Under the pieces are notes generated by a model. It saw nothing but the letters and a program-made list of their open reading frames with translations. It was not told the origin of the DNA and did no database searches. 64,000 nucleotides of DNA from CBDBZL01 sp965213545 (GTDB lineage: Bacteria; Pseudomonadota; Alphaproteobacteria; Sphingomonadales; Sphingomonadaceae). The first letter of the stretch is position 1; every line of letters begins with the position of its first letter. The translations under genes and the position numbers were made by a program. The stretch is from positions 1,798,001-1,862,000 of the forward strand of contig CBDBZL010000002.1 of the NCBI GenBank assembly GCA_965213545.1, written 5' to 3'. Below, in pieces: positions 26,309 through 33,383 of this stretch.

Positions 26309-27040
26309 TCAGAACCGCGAGGTCAATGCTCCGATCCCCACATCCTCTACGCGCAGCATCGTCGATCCTAGAACATCAGGACCCGCATTGCGCAAGTCGA
26401 TCGACAAGGTGGTCTGCGTATCGATTGCGCGATCGCTGCCCATGTTGGCGATCGCCGAACCGATGGCGTTCCCCGTCAGATGCACGACGCGAATATCCAT
26501 GCCCTGAAGTTCGACGCCCTGTGTGGCATTGTTTCCACGCGCTTGCACCACCCCGCTATCGGTTGTCGCGGATTGGGTCAGATCGAGCGCCCGCAGCCCT
26601 TGGGCAACCTGCGGCTCGGAGCCACCGGTGCGCGAGCTCACGGTGATGGGCACGCTGGCCGTGCCCGTACTCACGGTAAGGCCCTGCTGGCGATTATAGG
26701 TGATGCGCGGTTGCGCGCTGGCGGTGTTCACATCGGCACGCTCGGGCAATGCAACCGAAGTGCCGTCCTCGGGCGCATAGGCGGTCACCACCGGCGCACC
26801 TTCGTCGATCCGGGTGACGGTCTGGAGCACGATCCGACCATCGAGCGCGGTGACCGTGTCGATGCTCAGCGTCACGTCGATCCCGTTGGGCAGGCGAATA
26901 CCGCCGCGCTGCTCGGCAAGCACCGGCTCGGGCACATGCGCACCATCGAATGGCGCCTGAACCGCGGGCTGATCAGCTGGGAGCGTTGTCGGCAATTGCG
27001 CAGCAGCAAGTTGCATGATTGCAAGAGCTTGGCCGATCAT
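26309..27040 (-). CDS. FapE-like exported protein of amyloid cluster
   Basis: 243 residues with an N-terminal signal-like helix (MIGQALAIMQLAAAQLP) and a beta-rich, Gly/Asn/Thr-rich body. The C-terminal part includes NGIDVTLSIDTVTAL, GVELQGMDIRVVHLTGNAIG and TTLSIDLRNAG. No enzyme motif is seen. The start overlaps the C39 peptidase stop by four bases (ATGA). Position between the FapD-like and FapF-like genes is that of fapE in Pseudomonas. FapE is a minor extracellular component there. The assignment is positional. Confidence 0.6.
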   Translation of the reverse strand: MIGQALAIMQLAAAQLPTTLPADQPAVQAPFDGAHVPEPVLAEQRGGIRLPNGIDVTLSIDTVTALDGRIVLQTVTRIDEGAPVVTAYAPEDGTSVALPERADVNTASAQPRITYNRQQGLTVSTGTASVPITVSSRTGGSEPQVAQGLRALDLTQSATTDSGVVQARGNNATQGVELQGMDIRVVHLTGNAIGSAIANMGSDRAIDTQTTLSIDLRNAGPDVLGSTMLRVEDVGIGALTSRF

Positions 27041-27744
27041 GAGATGTCTCCATAGAAGGGCGCTGTCAGCATCAGCGCCTGCTGGCTGACCGGGTCGGAC
27101 AGTCCCGAACCAACCGGCGCACGGGCATATGCGGCCCATTGGCGGTCTGCATCGAAGCCAGCGCGAGCGCGATCCTGATCCTCTGAGAGCACGAAATAGA
27201 TCCCGTTCCAAGCCTCCTCGAACTCGGCCCGCGACATCACCGTCAGCCCGACCGACGGATCGCCGAGCAACACCTCATCACCGCGCACCCCCTTGACGAC
27301 CACGAAATGGCGATAGTTCTTCACCGCGATCAACGCGATGCCGGGGATGCCGGTTTCGGCGATCTTGTCGAGGCCCACCTTGAAGCCATCGGCGGCAAGG
27401 CCTCGGCTGGCGAGCCAGCTCTTCATGTCGAGCAGGGAAAAGCCGACCTTGCGGATCTGCTCGCGGTCACCGCGCGCCCACATGCCGCGAAACGCGGTCT
27501 CCTCGCCCACCTTGTAGCCATAATGATAGCGCAGCAGCGTGGCGAGCGCCGCCGAACCGCAGCTGAAATCATATTGTTGCCGGATTACTGCGGAGAACCG
27601 TGCCTCCTGCAGCGGGATCATAGGCAACGCGAAGTCGCCACCGCCCGCAGGGCCGGCTGCCATGAGCTGCGAGCCGCCACTCACCTGTCCCGCGCACCCT
27701 GCCAGCAACAGGGCCGCCGATATCAAACCGGCACCGTGTTTCAC
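27037..27744 (-). CDS. FapD-like C39 cysteine peptidase lipoprotein
   Basis: 235 residues. The signal sequence ends with a lipobox LLAGC (Cys17), so the mature protein is a periplasm-facing lipoprotein. The C39 papain-like domain has QQYDFSC62GSAALATLL (oxyanion Gln and catalytic Cys), H146 in NYRHFVVVKG and D162 in LGDPSVGL. No ABC-transporter domains are attached, unlike bacteriocin-exporting C39 proteins but as in FapD. It starts with GTG overlapping the upstream stop and overlaps the FapE-like start. A role in processing exported amyloid subunits is inferred. Confidence 0.85.
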   Translation of the reverse strand: MKHGAGLISAALLLAGCAGQVSGGSQLMAAGPAGGGDFALPMIPLQEARFSAVIRQQYDFSCGSAALATLLRYHYGYKVGEETAFRGMWARGDREQIRKVGFSLLDMKSWLASRGLAADGFKVGLDKIAETGIPGIALIAVKNYRHFVVVKGVRGDEVLLGDPSVGLTVMSRAEFEEAWNGIYFVLSEDQDRARAGFDADRQWAAYARAPVGSGLSDPVSQQALMLTAPFYGDIS

Positions 27745-28139
27745 GGGGCGGGGGAGATTGAGATGTTGACGTTCATCGCGGCGTTGATCGCGACATTATT
27801 GCCGGTGTTCACATTGAGGATCGACATGCCCGACATGTTCTGGAACGCATTGCCGTCGATCTGCGCGGCGCCGGTCACCGAGTTCTCACCGACGCTGTTT
27901 TGCGACACGCTGGCCTTGAGGTCCGCCTGCGACAATTGCGTGGTGTCCTCGCGGCCCGCGATTGTGCGCAAGGTGGTCTCGGACACGGCTTGGGATGCGA
28001 AGATCGAGCTCGATGTCTCGACCTGAGCTTCCACGATTGCGTTCGCTTCTGTTTCGCCAGCCGCATCTTGCGCCAGAGCCGGCACCGAGACCGGGGCCAG
28101 GCAGGCGATCGTCAGCGCAAGGGCCGATGATCTTTTCAT
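27741..28139 (-). CDS. Small secreted amyloid-type subunit (FapA/FapB-like position)
   Basis: 132 residues with a clear signal peptide ending ALAQ (residue 24). Residues 52-63 (VSETTLRTIAGR) match the spacing of a double-glycine leader, L-S-x-x-x-L-x-x-I-x-G-x. The C-terminal 34 residues begin FQNMSGMSILNVNTG and align with the C-terminus of the upstream repeat protein. The tail is Asn/Ile/Ala-rich and beta-prone. It is likely a minor or nucleating fibril subunit or a dedicated chaperone. AAGGAG precedes the ATG. The stop overlaps the C39 peptidase start. Confidence 0.65.
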   Translation of the reverse strand: MKRSSALALTIACLAPVSVPALAQDAAGETEANAIVEAQVETSSSIFASQAVSETTLRTIAGREDTTQLSQADLKASVSQNSVGENSVTGAAQIDGNAFQNMSGMSILNVNTGNNVAINAAMNVNISISPAP

Positions 28140-28157
28140 GTTATTCTCCTTGATCGT

Positions 28158-28190
28158 GGGCCGGCCCACCCCGTGCGGGCAGGCCGGCCA
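28158..28190 (-). promoter_or_regulatory. Strong intercistronic hairpin between the two amyloid-subunit genes
   Basis: GGCCGGCC at 28159-28166 and 28182-28189 form a GC-only stem around a loop of 15 bases that can pair further inside. It lies in the 60-base gap after the repeat-protein stop, upstream of AAGGAG of the next gene. No T-run follows, so an RNA-processing or partial attenuation element that raises the ratio of the upstream product is more likely than full termination. Confidence 0.5.
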
Positions 28191-28199
28191 TCGATCCGA

Positions 28200-29960
28200 T
28201 CAGAAGCTGACGTCGCCGGTGGACACTGCCACGCTGACGTTGGCATTCTGCGACGCGCCGACACCAGTGTTCTGGTTGAGCGCCTGCATTCCAGCGAAGT
28301 TCTGGAACGAACTGCCGTCGTTGGACAGGCTGTTGTTGGTCATAGCCTGATCACCATCGTCGCTTTCGCCGTAGGTCACGCTCACGCCGGTGACGTAGCT
28401 CGAGAGCGACGCCGTTGCGACAATGGCGCTGTCTCCGAACATGTTCTTGTTCGCAGCCGACCCCGTCAGGCTCATGGTGTTGTCGTTCCCACTGTCGCTG
28501 ATCGCGAGGTTGTAGGCATACGACGAGTTGTCCGAATTATCGGAGTTATCCGAGTTATCCGAATTGTCCGAGTTGTCGTTGTAGCTGTCTTCGATCGACT
28601 TGTCGTTGTTGACGTCGTTCACAGCCAGTTCGGTCATGGAGTTGTCCGAATTGTCGCTATTGTCGGACTCGTCGTTGACAGTGCTGCCGCCATTCGCCGC
28701 GAACCGGCCGGCCGAGGCCGAGGTGTCGGTCGAATTGTCGTTGTTGCTGTCCTCGACCGAGTTGTCGTTGCCCGAATCCGCGACCATGATCGAGTTGTCC
28801 GAATTGTCGGAGTTGTCGTTGTTGCTGTCGTCGGTGTCGATCGAGTTGTCGTTACCCGAATCGGCGACCATGATCGAGTTGTCGTCGTTGCTGTCGTGCA
28901 TCGAGTTGTCGTTGCCCGAATCGGCCACATCGATCGAATTGTCGGAATTGTCGTTTCCGGAATCGGCCACATTCAGCGAGTTATCCGAATTGTCGTTGCC
29001 GGAGTCGGCTACGTTAATCGAATTGTCGTTGTTGCTATCGTCAGTGTCGATCGAGTTATCGTTACCCGAATCGGCCACGTTCACCGAGTTGTCGTTGTTC
29101 GAATCGTCGGTATCGACCGAGTTGTCGTTACCCGAATCGGCCACGTCGTAAGAACGGTCGGAATTGTCGTTGCCGGAGTCGGCCACGTTCACCGAATTGT
29201 CGTTGTTGCTGTCGTCGGTATCGACCGAGTTGTCGGTGTCGACCGAGTTGTCGTTGCCGGAATCCGCCACATCGAACGAATTGTCGGAATTGTCGTTGCC
29301 CGAGTCGGCCACATCGATCGAGTTATCGTTGTTCGAGTCATCGGTATCGACCGAGTTGTCGTTGCCTGAATCCGCAACGTCGATCGAGTTATCCATCATT
29401 GAGTTGTCGTTACCGGAATCGGCGACGTTGGTCGAGTTGTCGTTGTTCGAATCGTCGGTATCCGTCGAGTTGTCGGTGTCGATCGAGTTGTCGTTGCCCG
29501 AGTCCGCGACATCAATCGAGTTGTCGTTGTTCGAATCGTCGGTATCAACCGAGTTGTAAGTATCGATCGAATTGTCGTTGCCCGAATCTGCCACGTCGTA
29601 AGAACGGTCGGAATTGTCGTTGCCGGAGTCGGCGACGTTGGTTGAGTTGTCGTTGTTCGAGTCGTCGGTGTCGACCGAGTTGTCGGTTTCGATCGAATTG
29701 TCATTGCCAGAGTCGGCAACGTTCGTTGAATTGTTGGTATCGATCTCGGTCATCATGTTCGAGTTGTCGTTACCCGAGTCAGCGATGCTCGAATTGTCAT
29801 TGCCCGAATCTTCGATGTCGAGCGAGCTGTCATAGCTGGAGTTGTCGGTATTGCCGGAGAAACTTCCGTTATCACCCGAGACGTCATGGTCCTGGGCAAC
29901 CGCGGGAGCCGCAATCAGCAGCGCCGCGACCGAGCAGCTTTGTAAGAGATTCAATTTCAT
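28200..29960 (-). CDS. Large secreted Asp/Asn/Ser-repeat protein, candidate major amyloid fibril (FapC-like)
   Basis: 586 residues: signal peptide (1-23, ending AVAQ), short linker, repeat domain from residue 51 to about 405, a second DNS-rich stretch near 455-480, then a C-terminal domain ending in a 35-residue module starting FQNFAGMQALNQNTG. The repeat domain has 18 copies of DSGNDNS, usually as VADSGNDNS, and nine of DSNNDNS, often as DTDDSNNDNS. The mature protein is very acidic and has no Cys, so it lacks the CxxC pair of Pseudomonas FapC. GAGGAA precedes the ATG. Fibril function is inferred from gene order and composition; calcium binding is another possibility. Confidence 0.7.
   Translation of the reverse strand: MKLNLLQSCSVAALLIAAPAVAQDHDVSGDNGSFSGNTDNSSYDSSLDIEDSGNDNSSIADSGNDNSNMMTEIDTNNSTNVADSGNDNSIETDNSVDTDDSNNDNSTNVADSGNDNSDRSYDVADSGNDNSIDTYNSVDTDDSNNDNSIDVADSGNDNSIDTDNSTDTDDSNNDNSTNVADSGNDNSMMDNSIDVADSGNDNSVDTDDSNNDNSIDVADSGNDNSDNSFDVADSGNDNSVDTDNSVDTDDSNNDNSVNVADSGNDNSDRSYDVADSGNDNSVDTDDSNNDNSVNVADSGNDNSIDTDDSNNDNSINVADSGNDNSDNSLNVADSGNDNSDNSIDVADSGNDNSMHDSNDDNSIMVADSGNDNSIDTDDSNNDNSDNSDNSIMVADSGNDNSVEDSNNDNSTDTSASAGRFAANGGSTVNDESDNSDNSDNSMTELAVNDVNNDKSIEDSYNDNSDNSDNSDNSDNSDNSSYAYNLAISDSGNDNTMSLTGSAANKNMFGDSAIVATASLSSYVTGVSVTYGESDDGDQAMTNNSLSNDGSSFQNFAGMQALNQNTGVGASQNANVSVAVSTGDVSF
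28526..29820 (-). repeat. Tandem coding repeats, about 33-bp and related units, in the FapC-like gene
   Basis: Units encode VADSGNDNS and DTDDSNNDNS cassettes, combined in variable order, with third-position changes between copies. Because unit length is a multiple of three and stop codons are absent from the repeated words, several other frames stay open across the array; those are artefacts. Such DNA should be prone to slippage that changes repeat number. Confidence 0.85.
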
Positions 29961-30096
29961 GGCTTGGCTTTCCTCTTCAAGCAGATTTGGCACCTGCCGC
30001 CGAGACCGCAGCTAGATGCAGTACCGCCCAACGGCACGTGTCGGATATTGACCATTCGTTTACCAATTTCAGCCCCCAAAGCCGGTCTGACGCGTA

Positions 30097-30110
30097 CCCC
30101 CAAATGGGGG
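30097..30110. promoter_or_regulatory. Palindrome CCCCCAAATGGGGG upstream of the FapC-like gene
   Basis: Five-base GC arms around AAAT, in the 175-base gap between the regulator stop and the repeat-protein gene, in otherwise AT-richer sequence. It may be an operator for the cluster or the terminator stem of the regulator gene, though a T-run is not evident. Confidence 0.4.
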
Positions 30111-30135
30111 CATCAGAATAAACTGTTCCTATATG

Positions 30136-31359
30136 TTACAAATAGGCTCGGGTATGTCGGCTGGAAACGAGCCTCACTGCGCTAGTTAACATTAGCTGAA
30201 TTAGTTCGGCTTGCCGGTTCGTCGCGGTTTTGATAAATATTTGTTTGAGATATGATCGTGCTGTTTGCTCGCGAATACCAGCTCGCTTGGCCGCCATTCC
30301 CACCGGATGACCGGCCACGAGTGCGCAAGTGAGTCTCGTTTCGCTATGCGACAAACCATACAGCGAGCAGGCAGGCTCGATTGCCGATGTCAGGTCTTGC
30401 TCGGGATCGATGATGTAGGCGACCGTGCAGCTTTCGGCGCTGCCCGAACCCCCTTCCGAATGCGCTGCAGTAAGCGCCAATGTCAGCGGCCGCCGCCCGG
30501 CGCGCCCGATCGCCAGCACAGGGTCAGGACCTTGCGCATCGCCGGGCTCCGCCTGCAGATGGCTGATGGCAGCCTGCAACCGCAAGGTGTCGGGAAAGGC
30601 CGCGCAGGCAAGCGTCTCGCGGTTGCGTCGGAGCCCGTCCTTCTGCGTCAGGATCTCTTCCGCGGCCGAGTTGGCATGCACGATTTCGCAGTTCGGACCC
30701 AGCAGGACGGTTGCCAGCCCACTGAATTCGACAGCCCTGTCAAGACAATGCAGCGCGGCCCGAGCCTTGTGCGTGGCGCGCCATTGTTTGAAAAAAGCTA
30801 CCGTGTAAGGCAGGATGCGCTCCAGACGCTCCCACCGCGCGTCGCTGTTCGCCAGCGTCTGGTGCTCGGCTGAAAGCGTCACTATCCCATCATCGAGTAC
30901 GATGGCCACGGTGAACCAGGCATCGCTCGAGAAAACCTGCGCTTTGTCCGCTGCGAACGGGCATGCATTCACTCTGGTAGCAGTTGCCACACCATGCTCG
31001 CGGCAGGCAGCAAGCTTTTGTTCGCCGACAGGCTGCAACCGCGCACAGCGCAGCACCTGCGCCGGCTTCCCCTGGGGGTGCCATTGCACGACCAGGCTGG
31101 GAACGCTGCACTCCTGAGCGATATTCGCGACCATGGTGGCGAGCCCGGTCTCACCCCCAAACGGCAGGCGAAGCGCGATCCTCTTCAGTCCGGTTTTATC
31201 GTCTGAACCTGGCACGGATCGAGGATCGGATGCGGGTGCCGGTGCGAAGGAATCGCGTGCCGGCGGCGCATCGAACTCGATTATTTCGGAGGCCGAGGGA
31301 TACCACGCTTGGAAGGGCGCAGCCTCGGGTTGCGATGCATCCAGATGATCGGTTCTCAT
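30136..31359 (-). CDS. LuxR-type HTH transcriptional regulator upstream of amyloid cluster
   Basis: 407 residues. The C-terminal 60 residues form a LuxR/FixJ-type HTH: YGLSHSETRLTCALVAGH, then VGMAAKRAGIREQTARSYLK as the helix-turn-helix, and TATNRQAELIQLML. A preceding region (about 205-310: ATVLLGPNCEIVHANSAAEE) looks like a PAS-type sensor. The first 60 residues are disordered and Pro/Ala/Asp-rich. The ATG at 31359 is six bases after GGAGG, better than GTG 31371. It lies directly upstream of the FapC-like gene on the same strand, so local control is likely. The signal is unknown. Confidence 0.82.
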   Translation of the reverse strand: MRTDHLDASQPEAAPFQAWYPSASEIIEFDAPPARDSFAPAPASDPRSVPGSDDKTGLKRIALRLPFGGETGLATMVANIAQECSVPSLVVQWHPQGKPAQVLRCARLQPVGEQKLAACREHGVATATRVNACPFAADKAQVFSSDAWFTVAIVLDDGIVTLSAEHQTLANSDARWERLERILPYTVAFFKQWRATHKARAALHCLDRAVEFSGLATVLLGPNCEIVHANSAAEEILTQKDGLRRNRETLACAAFPDTLRLQAAISHLQAEPGDAQGPDPVLAIGRAGRRPLTLALTAAHSEGGSGSAESCTVAYIIDPEQDLTSAIEPACSLYGLSHSETRLTCALVAGHPVGMAAKRAGIREQTARSYLKQIFIKTATNRQAELIQLMLTSAVRLVSSRHTRAYL

Positions 31360-31940
31360 GACTGCCTCCACACAACGTCATACGAGCGGATCAGCTGGAC
31401 GGATGACCGGCGCGCTTGCACGTTTTCGCCCATCACCGGCCGACCAAACTGGAAGCGGGCTGGCATAAGGGCCTTTGCAATCTCTTCGTGGATAAGGAAC
31501 CGCCAGACCTCAACAGGCCAGGATAACCTGCGCAATGGTGGCACAGTTTTTCCGTGGATACGACGATCCGGCTTTGTTTTTTTGGAACCCGCCCGGCCCA
31601 TGTGATCGCCCGAAGTAATTGTCAACACCTGCCGCGTTGCTTTTCACAAGGCTCGCCAGATGAATTCGATATGACAGGCTCGCTCATTTGCTGAACTGCT
31701 ATCCCGACGAGACGAGTAACCAAGCTATATTGGCTTTCGCGCGCGCTCCCGAAGCATTTGCAAGCCTATGATTGCATTGGAAGGTAGCCGATTTACCGGT
31801 CACGAAATTAGGAAGATGACCATCGGACCGCGAGGCGCCCGTCGCGCCACCCCGGCAAGCAAGAGCCGCACCGAGATTGCCCTTCAAACGAACTAAAAAC
31901 CTGCGGTAGGCCCGGCGTAGTTCACCTCAACCAGGATACT
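31360..31940. other. Intergenic region upstream of the LuxR-type regulator
   Basis: About 580 bases of lower GC without a supported gene. A TTGACA on the minus strand near 31622-31627 is a possible -35 element for the regulator, but no good -10 follows. Two short open frames were examined and rejected. Confidence 0.4.
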
Positions 31941-32252
31941 TCAGGTCCCCGGCAGACTCGCGCGCACGGATTGTGCGATCAGCCCGGCGCCGATGGTCCC
32001 CCACCACACGTCCATCTGCGTGCGGGAAATGTTGCTGATCCACCGCAAATTCTGGGTGCTGTCGCTGTCGCTCACCATAGCCAGGTTGGCGCGGGTCAAC
32101 GACCAGGAACCCGTGCCGACAACCTCGGCCAGCGCCTCGTTGGAAAGCGGGGCAATATTGTCGAACCCGGATTTCGAAGAGGCTGCTGCGGGATGCACGC
32201 CGGCAAACAGAGCCACAGGGGCCAGGAAGGCGAGGAAACGGGTGCGGCGCAT
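31941..32252 (-). CDS. Small secreted protein with double-glycine-like leader motif
   Basis: 103 residues. A signal peptide ends around residue 24 (HPAAA). Residues 36-47, LSNEALAEVVGT, match the classical double-glycine leader spacing (L-12, S-11, L-7, V-4, G-2). The rest has an Asn/Ser-rich strand and a hydrophobic GTIGAGLIAQSV segment. AAGGA lies about ten bases before the ATG. It is on the same strand as the amyloid cluster but separated from the regulator by 580 bases. Cleavage by the nearby C39 peptidase is an inference. No family is recognised. Confidence 0.65.
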   Translation of the reverse strand: MRRTRFLAFLAPVALFAGVHPAAASSKSGFDNIAPLSNEALAEVVGTGSWSLTRANLAMVSDSDSTQNLRWISNISRTQMDVWWGTIGAGLIAQSVRASLPGT

Positions 32253-32384
32253 AGCGGTTTTCCTTCTACTCCTACCGATACGTTACAAACCGCTTTTCGG
32301 ACGCCGGCGTCCGTCGGCTCCTTGCTTGCCCGTGGCTGATCCTCAGCCCTGCCCGATAGCTCATCGATATCGGCCGCTCCGCCC

Positions 32385-33362
32385 TTAGCTGCGCATCGCC
32401 TGCAACCGCTTGCCGATGATCTCCTCGGCTTCGGCAACGATACGGGTGATGAGTTCGGCACAGGTCGGAATATCCTCGATCAGCCCCTGCACCTGGCCCG
32501 CCCAGATAAGGCCGCGATCAAGGTCCCCCATCTCCAGCGCTTCGCGGCCTCTGGCACCCGAAACCAACGGCGCGATATCGGCAAATCCGGTACCGGGCTG
32601 GGCAGAAATGGCGACCACCTCGTCCGAGACGCTGTTGCGCGCCACCCGCCCGGTATTGCGCTGTTGGCGGAAAATCAGATGCGTTGCCCGTTCGTCGTTC
32701 TCGACCAGGAAGCGCTTGACCCGGTCGTGGATCGGCGCCTCTTGCGTGGCGCAGAAGCGGGTTCCCATGCTGATGCCGTCGGCTCCGAGCGCCAGTGCGG
32801 CAACCAGGCCGCGCCCATCGCCAAAGCCGCCCGATGCCAGCAGCGGAACGCGCAGCTTGCTTGCCGCCGCAGGAATGAGCACCAGCCCGGGAATGTCGTC
32901 CTCGCCGGGATGGCCGGCACATTCGAAACCGTCGATCGAGACGATGTCCACCCCCATCCGCTCGGCTGACAGCGCGTGGCGCACCGCTGTGCATTTGTGG
33001 ATGACGGTGATCCCGTGCGCCTTGAACTGGGCAACATGTTCGGCCGGATTGGCGCCAGCGGTCTCGACAATACGCACTCCGCTCTCGATGATCGCGTTCC
33101 GATAAAGCGCATAGGGCGGGGGAGTGACCGCGGGCAGGATGGTCAGGTTGACCGCGAACGGCCGGTCGGTCAGCGTCCGGACCCGGTCGATCTCGCGGCG
33201 GAGCGCGTCGGGGGAGGGCTGGGTCAGCGCGGTGAGGATGCCCAGACCGCCGGCATTGGACACCGCGGCGACCAGTTCGGCACGTCCCACCCACATCATC
33301 CCGCCCTGGACGACCGGATGCTCGATGCCCAGAAGCTGGGTAACGCGTGTCGTGAGCGCCAT
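32385..33362 (-). CDS. Nitronate monooxygenase family flavoprotein
   Basis: 325 residues, FMN TIM-barrel. Visible motifs are HPVVQGGMMWVGRAELVAAV, GGLGILTAL, RPFAVNLTILP, IDGFECAGHPGEDD (FMN phosphate and active-site region) and LLASGGFGDGRGLVAALALGA followed by MGTRF. The H-P-G-E-D signature after ECAG is typical of true nitronate monooxygenases of this branch. It oxidises alkyl nitronates such as propionate 3-nitronate or an unknown flavin substrate. It precedes the HSD10-like SDR gene's end by 20 bases on the same strand, so the two probably form an operon. Confidence 0.9.
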   Translation of the reverse strand: MALTTRVTQLLGIEHPVVQGGMMWVGRAELVAAVSNAGGLGILTALTQPSPDALRREIDRVRTLTDRPFAVNLTILPAVTPPPYALYRNAIIESGVRIVETAGANPAEHVAQFKAHGITVIHKCTAVRHALSAERMGVDIVSIDGFECAGHPGEDDIPGLVLIPAAASKLRVPLLASGGFGDGRGLVAALALGADGISMGTRFCATQEAPIHDRVKRFLVENDERATHLIFRQQRNTGRVARNSVSDEVVAISAQPGTGFADIAPLVSGARGREALEMGDLDRGLIWAGQVQGLIEDIPTCAELITRIVAEAEEIIGKRLQAMRS

Positions 33363-33383
33363 GCCCGAACCTTTCGTAAGGCT

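Noticed and set aside
28173..29369. Long plus-strand open frame, about 398 residues, rich in Val/Arg/Ile repeats, opposite the amyloid-repeat gene
   Set aside because: It arises because the repeated codons of the minus-strand gene lack stops in the other frames. It has no ribosome-binding site, no plausible composition and its opposite-strand partner has a signal peptide and proper context.
29164..29559. Plus-strand frame encoding repeats such as ELSLPESAT
   Set aside because: Antisense shadow of the DSGNDNS repeats; same reason as above.
28526..29820. CRISPR-like array
   Set aside because: The repeats are in frame inside a coding gene, of mixed length with no unique spacers of constant size.
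31356..31628. Minus-strand frame of about 90 residues overlapping the LuxR-type start
   Set aside because: It overlaps the regulator's own Shine-Dalgarno and start, has unusual composition and no ribosome-binding site.
31699..31887. Minus-strand frame of about 62 residues
   Set aside because: TTG start, no Shine-Dalgarno, no recognisable features; region is low in GC and looks non-coding.
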